DNA of 64,000 bases, from NCBI GenBank assembly GCA_934045905.1, contig OW203765.1:27747997-27811996 (forward strand), read 5' to 3'. Below, one piece after another: positions 11,501 to 22,236 of the stretch (positions are counted from its first letter, which is position 1; each line of letters begins with the position of its first letter). The notes beneath the pieces are model-generated. The model was not told where the DNA came from and did not search any database. It saw nothing but the letters and a program-made list of their open reading frames with translations. This DNA is from Leuctra nigra (lineage: Eukaryota > Arthropoda > Insecta > Plecoptera > Leuctridae). A program made the position numbers and the translations under genes.

Positions 11501-14500
11501 CAAATTGTGTGTCTAGGTTGTATAATACCTACCTAAGTATTGTAGTATCATACATTATTTATTTAAAATTAAAATTTGATGTTCTTTTATGAACTGAAGG
11601 TAGCGGAAAGAATTGAGAAAACTTTTGAGACTATTCTGCAAAATAAAAAGAATATAAACCTAAACCTATTCACTTCAAAAATAAATAAGGACCTAGGGAC
11701 CTCTCTTTGACATTAGTTGTCGTGCAAATTTTCAGATTAATTGGTTTGGCCACAAAAAAGAAAGAGAGAAAGTGCTATGTTTACATAAATGTACTTGAAT
11801 GTAAACATAATACATTTCTTCCTAAATATCGTAGTCGAATTGTCAAAGCTAATATTTTAGTCGATCTTAGCAATAGGTATAAACACCAACTTTGGTACAC
11901 TCGGCCAAACAAAAATTGATCGTTGAACAAATTTGAATGACTGCTGGTCATGTCCCATAACCAATCAAAGCTTGTTATTATCATTGAAATGTAAGGTCAT
12001 CTACTAGAGTGAGACAATGAGATCGCTTAGACTGACTTCTGATGGTGCGATCTTACATTTATCAGCCTATCAGATTTATTGAACGTGCAATTTTTGTTTG
12101 GTTAAATGTACATATAAAGACAATATTAGGGCCCAAACTCATAAAAAATCTGAAAAAATATTTTAAAAAATGATTTTTACATTGCTAAAGTCGACTAAAA
12201 ATTATCTACGTAATTATTTGTATATTTTTTCGTAAATGAATGTAAGTGTCGTATAATATACGACATAATATATGTATTCACTGTTCCTACTATACTGAAT
12301 ACAACGTTTACATAATATTTCTAAGAAAAATGTTAAATAACCGTAATTTGTCTGGTGGGATGTAACCGAATAGAATGCGAACCGACTTATTAATTCTGTC
12401 CGGTAACACTATGTTATGATTATAAAGATGGCATTGTCAGATTACTCCAAGTTCACTACATTTTCACGCAATTATAGCAACTGTTGAGCTAATGTTTGGG
12501 TATATTATGATTATGAACGAAATTTTCTGTTTCTTTTCGCTCTTTTGGCACGGACTTCTGATTTCACAAATTGTTCAAACAATTATTTCGTGCGTGCATT
12601 CAAAATGTTTGACGATGCATTATGTAATGAAAAAAAATTAAGATATATTACCACGCTCATTTGACGCATTTCATATACTAGGAAAACGCACAGTGTACCG
12701 CGTTGATGAACGAGCATGGGTACGTGCAAATTCCCGAACCGGAAATGCGTACACAACGCACAGAAAACATATACATCCATATTGAATTGAAATATGATCC
12801 AGTCAGTCAACATAAAAGTATATGCTTTTCATCCAAGGCTTTTCATCGAAACTTGAAAATAGTATGTACACTTGGCCAAACAAAACTTGAACTTTCAATA
12901 AATCTGATAGGCTGATAAATGTAAGATCGCACAATCCGAAGTCAGTCTAAGCGATCTCATTGTCTCACTCTAGTAGGTGACCTGACATTTCAATGATAAT
13001 AACAAGCTTTGAATGACCAGCAGTCATTCAAATTTGGTCAACGTTCAAGTTTTGTTTGGCCGAGTGTACATATAGCAAATCAGATTCAATTCAATTGGCA
13101 CTAGAAAACATTCATTTCGATACTTCATATCTGACAGCTAATAAAAATGTCAATAAGTTCATACGTTCTTAACTGATTGGGATGAAAATGTGTAAAATAA
13201 GAGAAAATGTTGGTCTTAATGACCATGCAAAATATTAGTTTGATCAGATTTTTCGAAGACCATTTTCATTTTTCAGCCTATCAGGAGATATTTATTTAAA
13301 TTTTAACCAATCAATGGATTTCAAAAAAATTGGGGTCTGCAAACAGAAAATGTTGTCTCTACATGTGTGCAAAATTTCAGATCGATCGGTGAAACGGTGC
13401 AACTTCCATTGCTCCAGGTAGCAAGAAAAAAAAACAAAAAAAAACGGAGGTCCGTGTCAAAAGAGTCAAAAGGAGTCGCTCGCTTCGCTCGCTCAATCGC
13501 ATTCAATACGAAGGCTCGCTCAACAACGCGTTATCCATCTAGGTATGCCTAGTATTACGCACTATCAGCAAGAATGCGTATTCGCGGCGAATGAGTGACA
13601 TAGAAGGTCGAATGATGGACAGTTGCGGTCGTGGCCTTAAACCGTCTGAACATTGAAGGAGGGCCGCAACGTCTAATCCCGGACTTCAGGTCCAGTCCAG
13701 AGCGTTACTGAGCCAACTTGCTTCATTAATTGAGGGAGCGTCTCCTGTTCGCTGTTTTGGGACGGTCCTTTTTTCCTGGTCGCACCGTTTTTCCGATCAG
13801 GCTGAAATTTTGCACACGTGTAACGACCAACCCAGCGGTTTACAGATTTAAAAAAAAAAACTTAATTGGTTAAAATTTTAAAAAATCTCTACTGATTGGT
13901 TGATCCGATCAATTAGAAGTTTGTAACACTAACAAACCCAACATACCCAACTTAGCCCAACATTTTATCATATTTTACAAAGTCTTAGCCAAATCCTGTA
14001 ATTCGTTAAAATTGAAAATATGTTCTGATTGGTCGATAATGAAACAGTTCCGATAAAATTCAAATCTTGCATGGTGATCAAGACCAACATTATCTCATAT
14101 TATACACATTTTCAACACCTCTGTTGATTCAATTATTCCGAGTAATATGGACGTTGTTTCAATGAGCACTGGACCATGTTCTGTTGCAATATTTTGGACG
14201 TCTGGATGAACGCGTTACACTCAGCGATTTCCAAGTATAAAAATATAATTAGAATTCATTATTCATTAATAGTATAATAATAATAAAAATGTTATTTATT
14301 GGGCACTTAAAAATAGATACACGGTTGGTCTCTTGTATTCAACAATCAAGTTGCATTGTTATAAGGAATACAAGGTGCCCCATTAATTAGGAATCTCAAG
14401 GATGGCTTACAATTGTTGTGACAAATTCAATGAACAGTTGGACCGTCAACTTCAAGCTTTGCATGATCAACGGGACCAACATTTTATTGGTGTTTTGGAC

Positions 14501-14984
14501 TGTTTTCATACAAATCTGCCTTTTATGCTGCAAATTTATTCAAATAGTAGAGCATTGCAATTAATTTGCATGCAATACGAAGGCTCGCTTATCAACGCGT
14601 TACATAGAGCGTTTTCCTAGTTGATATTAACGCATTTTTCATCACTTATTAAATTATTTTCCAAAAGTATAAATTCGAGAAAATTGACTTCCGTCCTTCT
14701 ACCTCTGAGATACTATGTGATGGGCTAGATCATTGAATACTGCGTGAATACTCACTCTTTAACGCCCACATCTCGTTATTCCTGGCTGCTTGCTCGTAGA
14801 GTCTGCTGTGATTTCTACACAACTCATTGTCACCCACATCCGATGTCAAAGCAGACACGCTCAAACTAAACTCAAACAACTGCTCAAACAATCTCAAAGC
14901 ATCGCCACTCGAAACATCACTTCTAACTCCCAAACATAGATTTAAAATCACGAATACTAATGTAAAACTGAAGTTTAGGAACAT
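2567..14984 (-). CDS. NRF-6-like (nose resistant to fluoxetine) protein, N-terminal part, partial
   Basis: Two coding exons: 14756-14984 and 2567-2760. Exon 1 starts at an ATG followed by a hydrophobic signal peptide (MFLNFSFTLVFVILNLCLG). It ends WALK plus one base at AAGA|GTGAGT. Exon 2 starts after TCTCCCCCAG with TG, so the split codon is ATG and the join reads WALK-MLDAGAKLPAGLL. It continues TGNLVLLGNYDECL and GQHCMVSLG. This W-A-x-K-M-L-D...P-x-G-L...G-N...L-G...CL...C pattern is the extracellular NRF domain. Family members usually follow it with a multi-pass acyltransferase-3 domain, which must lie left of the window. An upstream in-frame ATG at 15128 is possible, but the signal peptide favours 14984. 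The exon 2 donor at 2567 (GACT|GTAATA) keeps phase 0 but is uncertain. The ~12 kb intron between the exons contains the 101-bp array, a hAT MITE and Helitron-like copies. Function in this organism is unknown; C. elegans relatives affect lipid and drug transport. Confidence 0.8.
2693..7637 (-). repeat. Tandem array of ~49 x 101-bp exon/intron-junction monomers
   Basis: A 101-bp unit repeats with very high identity for about 4.95 kb. On the minus strand each unit contains CTTCCTGGTGATCTCCCCCAG in pieces, then the first 68 nt of NRF-6-like exon 2 (TG TTA GAC GCC ... GGC AAC TAC), then about 13 nt (ACATGCACTAATC) leading to the next splice site. The leftmost copy merges into the true exon 2; the rightmost merges into unique intron sequence at about 7637. 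ORFs of 66-84 codons on the plus strand here are a by-product of the repeat frame and are not genes. Private variants recur 1,817 bp apart, showing an 18-unit block duplication. Confidence 0.95.
7694..8586 (-). mobile_element. Helitron-like non-autonomous element, copy 2
   Basis: Begins ACTAGGAAAACGCTC (the 3' CTAG end in reverse) and ends CGCTTCGCTCGCTCAA. It carries an A-run of more than 20 before 'cagaggttcgtgcc'. The interior is longer and more diverged than copy 1, with several 'tttcagcctatcaggaga' type blocks. It lies immediately beyond the 101-bp array in the same intron. Confidence 0.55.
8727..8909 (+). CDS. Short ORF with hydrophobic N-terminal half, doubtful
   Basis: A 60-codon frame from an ATG. 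It has one hydrophobic stretch (LLLLTMIIVLLVFSF) followed by polar residues ending in TGA. It could be a signal peptide plus short secreted peptide, or chance. No splice sites, homologue or polyadenylation context recognised. It lies inside the large intron of the NRF-6-like gene on the opposite strand. Confidence 0.12.
   Translation: MKLIDNCAYGCSDTIKRLLLLTMIIVLLVFSFESVKGHCTTHINLLDNDKRNEWKDFISR
9023..9573. mobile_element. hAT-type non-autonomous element with perfect 8-bp TSD
   Basis: Ends CAGAGCTGGGTAAGTTAC and its inverse GTTACTACCCAGCTCTG. The flanks are AGTCTAAC at 9015-9022 and AGTCTAAC at 9574-9581, an exact 8-bp target site duplication as expected for hAT transposase. The interior is rich in 'gttaaagttac' and 'aacgcgttac' direct and inverted repeats. 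No transposase ORF, so non-autonomous. Confidence 0.88.
10001..10364. mobile_element. MITE, 'AATAGGGAAGTCTCC' family, copy 1
   Basis: Left end AATAGGGAAGTCTCC, right end GAGACTTCCCTTTT. The interior shares 'gttgccatgg', 'caccatggtaacacattgtt' and 'cctgattctc' with the better preserved element at 59850-60295. No ORF. Confidence 0.65.
10742..11103. mobile_element. hAT-type MITE (CAGGGGTCGGCAACC ends)
   Basis: Starts CAGGGGTCGGCAACCTGCGG and ends GGCTGCTGACCCCTG. CAGGGGTCGGCAA-type termini are classic for hAT MITEs. Flanking octamers GTCTAAGG and GTCCAAGT match at 6 of 8 positions, consistent with an old 8-bp duplication. Confidence 0.7.
11145..11520 (+). repeat. Direct duplication of a ~105-bp intronic segment
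   Basis: The segment 'cattagaatattaatttatg...gacatttcgctggtaat...gtgtctaagg' at about 11145-11250 recurs, diverged, at about 11415-11516. Each copy is preceded by a related 'tgtaggtaacatta..gtgtcta' block (10720, 11360). The duplication probably predates or surrounds the hAT MITE insertion at 10742. Confidence 0.5.
11895..12112. mobile_element. TGTACACT-family MITE, copy 2
   Basis: Left end GGTACACTCGGCCAAACAAA and right end TTTGTTTGGTTAAATGTACA are imperfect inverted repeats around the family core (GAGATCGCTTAGACTGACTTC and the CATTTCAATGATAATAACAAG region). No ORF. Confidence 0.7.
12677..13496 (-). mobile_element. Helitron-like non-autonomous element, copy 3, interrupted by a MITE
   Basis: Same ends as copy 1: ACTAGGAAAACGC at the left, CGCTCGCTTCGCTCGCTCAA at the right. 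Alignment by eye with copy 1 shows that 'aaaatagcatctaa..agcaaatcag' is split here by the TGTACACT MITE at 12865-13070. Short ORFs inside are chance frames. Confidence 0.6.
12865..13070. mobile_element. TGTACACT-family MITE, copy 3, nested
   Basis: Best preserved copy: TGTACACTTGGCCAAACAAA at the left and TTTGTTTGGCCGAGTGTACA at the right. It is flanked by TA on both sides inside the Helitron-like copy 3. TA duplication and a TIR of about 25 bp suggest Tc1/mariner-type mobilisation, which is inferred. Confidence 0.8.
13730..14621 (+). mobile_element. Helitron-like non-autonomous element, copy 4 (diverged)
   Basis: Opposite orientation to copy 3. It starts TTGAGGGAGCGTCTCC, contains 'ctgaaattttgcacacgtg', and ends GGCTCGCTTATCAACGCGTT...GAGCGTTTTCCTAG followed by T. 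The two copies lie head to head, separated by ~230 bp that includes a further 3'-end fragment ('gctcgctcaacaacgcgtta'). Confidence 0.5.
14677..14714. repeat. Terminal fragment of the 'CTACCTCTGAG' MITE family
   Basis: 'tgacttccgtccttctacctctgagatac' matches the right end of the element at 16662-16915. It lies about 40 bp into the intron after exon 1 of the NRF-6-like gene. Confidence 0.45.
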
Positions 14985-16198
14985 TTTGTCGGTGATGTAT
15001 GGCTGAACCGACAATGAGAAATGAATGGTACTTGTTATGCCTAAACTTTGCAGCGTGGTCGATTGACCAATGGGAAGAGAGTAACCCAAGACGGTATAAC
15101 AAGATTGGAACGTTTGACCTCCCTTCATAAGAAACTGTAATGTTCGTGTTGTTAATTATATTTCATTAAAATTTGTCAGTAAACAAATTGTCGTTGTTAC
15201 CAATGACGCTGTAAATGTATCTAATTATTTAGTCAAATATTCCTTTAAGCGGAAGGATTACCCTTCCGGTTTCATCTAAACCGACATTTTTAAAATAGTG
15301 GCCGTCTTTGAGGCTGACGATAAATATTTTGCTTTTTGTACAATTTTAAGATTTTGTCTCCTCAAAAGCTCTGTCTTGTTTTTATGTGTAGGTATGTGTT
15401 ATTTTTAATTTAATTAATTAACTTTTATGCATGATGTTGCCGTTAAAGTATGAACCGGTCATCTTTTTCAAGGAGCAATTAATTCTCTTTTCTCGCTTCA
15501 ACATTATTGTAATGTCTATCTTCAATGAGACGGACACAATCACACAAATGGCGAAGGCTGATAGGTAATCCTTCATCTGGACATGTTAAATTCGATAGAT
15601 TTGGTAATGTGAAATAACGGAAAAAAATATATTTTGTTTTGGGGTCGAGATTCCGAAGTTTTGTTTGGTATGATCTAAAAATACCAATTATTAATACAGT
15701 GAATTAAAAAAATGATATCGTATAAATCGTGTTATAATATAACAGTAGAGTCTGTATTATTACCTTGTTCAATGGATATTATAAAATATGATACCGATAG
15801 CTGAATATAAGGATTTAAGCCAGAGGCAAGAATGCAAAATATATTTTCATTATGTTTTTTAAAATGCGAATTCATTTTTAGGTGCAACAATTATAATCAA
15901 ATTTCCTTACAAAGGAAGTGGGGAAAATTAATTTGAATGCATCATAAGTCTCGCTTATCAAAGCGTTACAAAGCGTTTTTTTACTGTTTTAATTTCTGTG
16001 CAGTTCTTCACGATTGCGTGCTGGCGTTGTTAGCGCAGTGACACCTTGATTGTATTATCTGTGGCATAAGGTCAGGGCTTGCATTTGGCACAACAATAAT
16101 AATTAACTTAACTTTGTCCCATGTCAATATAGAAAAGAAATTACAACTGTTAAATCAAAACTGTTCTCGTAATTTTTTTGGAGCTATTATCGTTACTT

Positions 16199-16391
16199 AA
16201 GCCCAATTTACACGGAGCAATTCCTTGTACAACTTCTGTACCACACTTCTGTGTCACACTTCTTGAATGGAAATTAGAACATGTTTTAAGTTCTGTGACA
16301 GAAAGTTGCGTCGTGTAAATACAAAATTGTATGAAAAATGGGAATGTGACATGGTAGTTGTTCAAGAAATTGCACCGTGTAAATGGGGCTT
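16199..16391. mobile_element. MITE with CCC(A/C)ATTTACACGG ends
   Basis: Left AAGCCCAATTTACACGGAGC, right GCACCGTGTAAATGGGGCTT. Internal inverted 'acaacttctgt/acagaaagttg' segments give further fold-back potential. Shares its ends with the element at 1223-1468. A 102-codon minus-strand frame spanning it is not a gene. Confidence 0.7.
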
Positions 16392-16661
16392 TATACGGTA
16401 GCGAATCTAAGGCTGGAATCTTTGTTTTTGTGTGTTTTTCGCAATACACGTCTAACAAAGTAATGAACCACTATCCTTTACCAATTGATTTCTAGCAAGA
16501 TTGGTCTCTTGGTTTCACAGGACAATTAATTTTTATAGTTTACAGTCTACTTTACTGAAAGATATAGCTTATGAACGCATTTAAATAATACCTATTATGC
16601 TTGGTGTTGGTATATCAGTCACCCAGTCGTCACATATATTTTTAATTAATTAACCATTTCT

Positions 16662-16915
16662 GTATCTCAGAAGTAGAAGGCCCGATGTCAATTTTATCGA
16701 ATTCCACTTTTGGAGTCATGTAATCAAGCTCTATCAAATGCAGTTTGACCATTACAAATATTATGATTGACTGACTGTGTAATTCTCTTGTACAAACAAT
16801 AGCTTGATAGCTAAAATAAAAATACTACTACTACTAAGGCAGAATTACCTACTGGTTTTTGAGCTCACCTCAAGAATAAGTGAAATGGACTTCCGTCTTT
16901 CTACCTCTGAGGTAC
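16662..16915. mobile_element. MITE with GTATCTCAGAAGTAGAAGG ends
   Basis: Left end GTATCTCAGAAGTAGAAGG is an imperfect inverse of the right end CTTTCTACCTCTGAGGTAC. The interior includes 'aatcaagctctatcaa', shared with a diverged relative at about 50390-50600. Confidence 0.5.
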
Positions 16916-19745
16916 AAGGTTACGCGAACCAATATATTTTAATTTTTAAAAAAATCAGCTACATTGTCTAATATAAAATATAAGAAATAAATAAAAAGTT
17001 ACCGTTTTTGTATTTAAATTTTGGTAAAATTGGTTTTATCTAAAGTATCTGTCTAGTCTAGGAAGTATTCGATTTGTTTTTTCCAGGTAGTATCCTATTT
17101 TACTTGGCTTTTATAGGTTTTATAGGTTTGTCTTTACCACTGTTTTCAAGCTCTATAGAGTAACGACTTATTAATTCGCATGCAGAAAATGCTCGCTTAT
17201 TTACGCGCTACACGGAGCATTTAGAATTTACCGAAATAATGTGTTTAGGCAGCAGGAAATCTGTGGTTCATAGCTCACTTTTAAAACCTATTTTTTGAAC
17301 TCAGTTCTTTCACTGGAGTCTGTAACTAATAATTAATAATCCGTTGTTATTATTAGTAACTAATAATAACAACGGAATTGGTTGGACTCCAACCAACTCG
17401 GATGTTCATAAAATAACAGTATTACAAGAAAAATCTAATACACATATCGCCTAATGCCTACGAAGCGTCTATAAATCTCTTGCGGCAAGGTTGAAATGAT
17501 TTATTTTGCAAACTAGCACTCCTGCTTGCCTTGAGAAAAAATTTAGCATTTTTTGCTTTTGCAAAGAGATGGTCAATGCAAGATTTGGTGGCCTTACGGT
17601 ATACTCTCTAGAAAGTTTGAGTGATGTTTGGCCCTGATAAGGGCCGTGTTTCGCAGTCGTTGCTGCCATATTCAAATGAAGACATGACGTCACAAAACCT
17701 ACTAGAGCGACCAGTTGCATCAATGCGATTGCTCTTCCTCTTCTTCCGTCACCTCAATGTAAGATGTAGGTAATTATAAAATGTTAATGCACGGCCATGA
17801 GTGGCCAATTATTCTATTTATTATTCGATAAGGTAGCGTTAAGGTATATCATTAGCATTATGCAGGGCCAAACGAACTCCCCCAAAAACCGACGAAGAAA
17901 GAAAATAATACACCTTATGTAGGTATTATGTTTGACCTTTTCAAAGGAGAGTGAATGATCTTTGCCCCTCACCTCTGATTTTTTGATAATTTCTGAATTA
18001 TTGTGTGTTCATGAATACTAAAAAAGTTGAGAAATATTTCTGAAATCGGAAGACACACCAGTTTTAGGATTTTTTTCTGTTCCATAACGTACCGAAGTGC
18101 ATGATATTATACCAACATGTATATTAGGTAGGGTACAAAATGTTATAAACTACATTTTAAAATTATTTGAATCTATTGGAACCATGAGACTTGATATATT
18201 TTATATCTTGATAGAAGTATTGGTAGAGATACGGAAATTTAGCATTAATTATTGGTTTTCAAAGCATTAATTATTGGAAATTTAGCATTAATTCGCATTA
18301 ATTCTTTTAAAAATAGCATCAATTTAGCAAAATATCAAAATCTGTTTTTTTCGGGGTTAAAAATTAATATTAATTAATGAGTAGGTATTTAATTCATCAT
18401 GAACAAAACACTTAATATATTAAGCATATTTGTGGCTCTTTCCTGAATAATTATGGATTTGCTGCGATCTATATTGCACCAAAACACTTGACAGAATGAT
18501 GAAGGCAAGTCCTAGTGTCCTTGAAGGTCAGTGACCTGGCCGGGTAGGGAGGGGTAGGTAGGGGAGGGGAAATGAACATCTGCTTTGGTGACAGGGTTGG
18601 TTCCGTAGGAAGGGGAACAGAGGGTTAAAACCTGCTTCAGCAGCTGCTGTTTACATATTTTCAGACGAATTTTTGAGAAATGTCACAAATATATGTTTGA
18701 TTATTGGAATGAAAAGGGGAAAAAGTATATATTGAGCAGTGAATTCTTCTTTTTCGCGCCTATTTCGCTTAAACAGTAACAATTCGCATTAAAAGGCATA
18801 TATCGCATTAATTCGCGGAATAGAACACTACTCTAATCGCGCCCAAACATCATGAAACATAAAGAAAACACTTCTAATATTTCTTAAAACAACATTTAAT
18901 TCTTGTCGCCTATTTCGTTAATGCGAAATTTCCGTATCTCTAAGTATTGGTATTGCCTTATTAATGATAGTTTTGTTTTTCACTCTTGCGGCGATTCGTT
19001 GCGTAGGTACAAAATAATACAAAAATATATTCTCAAATTATTGATAATTGTCTTTTGGAATACGGTGTAAAATATTATAATATTATAAAAAAATATTATT
19101 CGATGACGAGTAAAAACTTAATCGTCCCATAAGAGCTGAGTAGCCAATGAGACATCATGAAAGTCGGTTTCAAACAATGGCGTTCTACCTATAAATATTG
19201 AAATAGCTGTCGGAAATGTCAGATTGAAGCTTCTGATTAAATTATGTTTGCATGATTGTTAAAATATATGTTCGATGCATAGCAATCAAATCATCAACAC
19301 GAGGCATTGTTTTAACTTTTAATAATGTGCAGCAAACAAGGTTTGATGTGTAGATCTTTATCTATTCTTAATAACAAGGTGCATGTGAATGAGTAGAAAC
19401 ATTTTGTTTGTAAGTTTATGTTATTAATATTTAAAAACAACGCAAAGAGTGGGGTACTGGGTCATTTATTGATCTTTTATACCAATACGTATTACAATTT
19501 GCTGCAACTTATTGCATTTCATTAGTAGTTTGATATTGGTTCAAGTGAGAGGTCATATTTCTCTTGACATCGATATTTCAATGAAGAAAAAAAACATTTC
19601 ATAGCAATCTGTTGGTAAATTCATTGAACTTTGCTGTTTTTGGAAAGGGACACACGTTTGTATGTATGTATAGGTATGTATAATCATATAGAAAGCTAAC
19701 GTATAACGTTTCATTTTACTGTTTCGTGAGTAATTAAGTTATACT
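16916..19745. other. Gene-free AT-rich stretch
   Basis: No coding exon recognised on either strand. Includes a Helitron-like 3'-end fragment ('gctcgcttatttacgcgcta', ~17190), a small palindromic repeat around 17335-17375 ('taataataacaacggaattgg' with its inverse nearby), and a GGCCCTGATAAGGGCC palindrome at about 17630. A divergent 'gcattaatt' rich patch lies at 18230-18920. The 84-codon minus frame at 17469-17723 overlaps the repeat and is not supported. Confidence 0.6.
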
Positions 19746-20144
19746 ATATCCCCATAAAAAACACTCCGTGTAAAAAAAACAGCCAAGTCTCTTCTACTAA
19801 AAAAAAAAAAATAAAATCTAAAAATTCTGCACTGAAACGTAGTGATATCAAAAAATGAGCCAAGTCAAAACTTTATTTGAAAATTAAAAAATACTTGGCG
19901 CATCGTGTATATAATTAGCTTAGAATTATAGGCTGGATATAAATACATATACTTATAGTATACCTACAATGCCCTAAAAAAACGATGCGCCAAGTATTTT
20001 TTAATTTTCAAATAAAGTTTTGACTTGGCTCATTTTTTGATATCACTACGTTTCAGTGCAGAATTTTTAGATTTCATTTTTTTTTTTTTTTAGTAGAAGA
20101 GACTTGGCTGTTTTTTTTACACGGAGTGTTTTTTATGGGGATAT
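19746..20144. mobile_element. Foldback element with ~160-bp arms
   Basis: The arm 19746-19906 (from ATATCCCCATAAAAAACACT to ACTTGGCGCATCGT) is repeated in inverse at 19982-20144 with only a few differences. The spacer is about 75 bp. Arms contain A/T homopolymers of 11-15 nt that differ in length. No ORF; a non-autonomous foldback/MITE element. Confidence 0.85.
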
Positions 20145-20279
20145 CACTTATTTTTTTAGTTTATTTACACAACTTGTAAAACTTACTGGGGCAACAATGA
20201 CTAATTCCTTTAAAAAAATACGCCATTTCCGAATTAGTTACTAAGAAAAATATTGTTTGGAGCTAAATATAAACTTAAA

Positions 20280-20830
20280 GTGATATGCCATGAAGAATTG
20301 CGAAAGCATCGTTCCAATAGGTCCAGCCGTTTTCGAGATATGGCATCACTTCCGGTTTTCAAAATGGCGGCTGAAAGCTCTTACACATTGTATTAATATG
20401 TATATAAATACTAATATTTCATTATAAGCTTTCTGAATATGTAGTTGGTTTTTATATAAAGGGGAAGTGAATTTAGGCAGATTTCGCTAAACTATGACGT
20501 CATTTCCGGTTTCAGTAATTAGAAAACTTTAATTTCACTATTGTTATTTCATATAGAGGACCGTCTGAATCGATTGGCGCAAATTTCGTTCCGATCGGTT
20601 TAACCGTTTTTGAGATATGACGTCACTTCCGGTTTCAAAATGGCGGCACACAAAATTTATAAGGGCAAGGTATCATCAGGCAGACAAGCTGTATATGTGG
20701 TGAAAATTTCGGGTCAATCAACCCAGCCGTTTAGGCTGTGGCGGAGACCGCGGAATTTATTGGAAGATAAATAATAATCATCTGAAAGCCGTACAATTTC
20801 ACGATTTTCACTGACCTCCAGCTCGCAAAC
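20280..20830 (+). repeat. Degenerate repeats around 'TCACTTCCGGTTTCAAAATGGCGG'
   Basis: Two related blocks (about 20310-20370 and 20575-20650) share 'cgagatatg', 'gcatcacttccggtttt' and 'caaaatggcgg', with a third weaker 'gacgtcatttccggttt' at ~20500. This is probably an old dispersed element; no coding sequence seen. Confidence 0.4.
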
Positions 20831-22236
20831 GGCATAACCTATTGTTCCCAAATTTGGTATATGTGGTGGGGTGGGCCATAGCTCGAAATTAAGATATTTC
20901 GCAACAATGTGAGATTTTCCGATTTTGAGATCCAGTAGGCCGAAAATGCCACTTTGATGCTTACAGTAAAAGTGGGTTGCTCCAGCCTTTTTAAATGAGA
21001 GTGTGCGCGCTGTACGACTTGGCTGGCGTGGAGCGACCGCTCCACTAGATTAGAAGGACAATCACACATAAAGGCTCCATACTTGAGATATTTGGAGTAC
21101 CTATATTTGAAGATATTTGAAGTCATGCAAGCAAACCTATAAGTATGATTGAGTATCTTTTCGTCTTCAAATAAACTTCAATAATTTCAAAGCTGTGTTC
21201 TATTCCACATGGTTAGGTATACCAGGAATGATTAAAATATGGTATAAAGACATATTCATCATATAAGAATTGAATAGAAAATAAATGACCAGTTGAATGA
21301 TACGTCTGTACAATTTGATTGTGTGTTACTGATATTTCCGAAAGTGCTTTATGCAAATTGTGAGAGTGAGCGTTATGGTACTGGCTGGTTTTTGACCTGC
21401 AATGCTCCACACTGTTCTACCAACCGATCTGAAATTTTGTACATTACACTATAATGTCTAAGAGCGGTCACATTGTTTTTGAACGAGATCCTGTGATTGG
21501 TTAAAAAATAAAAAATGGTTGACCGATCAAATAAAAAATTTGCATGGTAATAATTGGGAGCTACAATTTGAGGTCTTTTTGAAAATTTCAGATAATGTCA
21601 GAAAAATTGAACGTTAGTTTTTATATAGGTAGGTATTAGTTAAATTTATTTGAATAAAGTTCAAATAGGAATAATGAACGCAGGATGCTAGGATGAGAGG
21701 ATGCTAGGAATGAACGCAGTGTATTTTGCTCATTTGCTCATACATCTTTCTAACTGCGACAATATACTTCACTTATTGGTTCACGTGTCAGATTTAGTGA
21801 GTGATAATGTTGATAATTATCATCATTACCATTAGAAATAGATTATAATACAATATATTATTCATGCACAATCTATAACAATCGTTAACAAAAGAGCTAT
21901 GATAATAATTTTAATTTCACTATATTGTCGCCCTGTAAAGGATGATGAATATAGGACTTCGGATTGGCTATGATCATTTTGATACTTCAACCAGTTCGAT
22001 TTTTTAAAATTTATAATTGAAATTAAAATTTATTCGTTTTTTAAAATTAAAAAGTTTGACAAATTTTTTTTAGTCAATTAGAATACATTTTTTTAAGTTT
22101 AACCAATAGATTATGGAAATTAAAGTATCATTAGATGGTCTTTAGATAGTGCAAAATATCAGCTTGATCGGAGGAAAGGGTGACGCCAACAAATGCGAAA
22201 GGAAGAGCGGAGGTCTGTGTCATCGCTCGATGTAAG

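Noticed and set aside
16150..16458. 102-codon minus-strand ORF
   Set aside because: Spans a MITE with inverted ends; no domain or splice context.
20839..21126. 95-codon minus-strand ORF
   Set aside because: Runs through degenerate repeat sequence with no recognisable motif.
22180..22236. Gustatory receptor start at 22180
   Set aside because: The codon is GTG, not ATG, and lies in a repeat remnant; the first ATG in frame is 22237.
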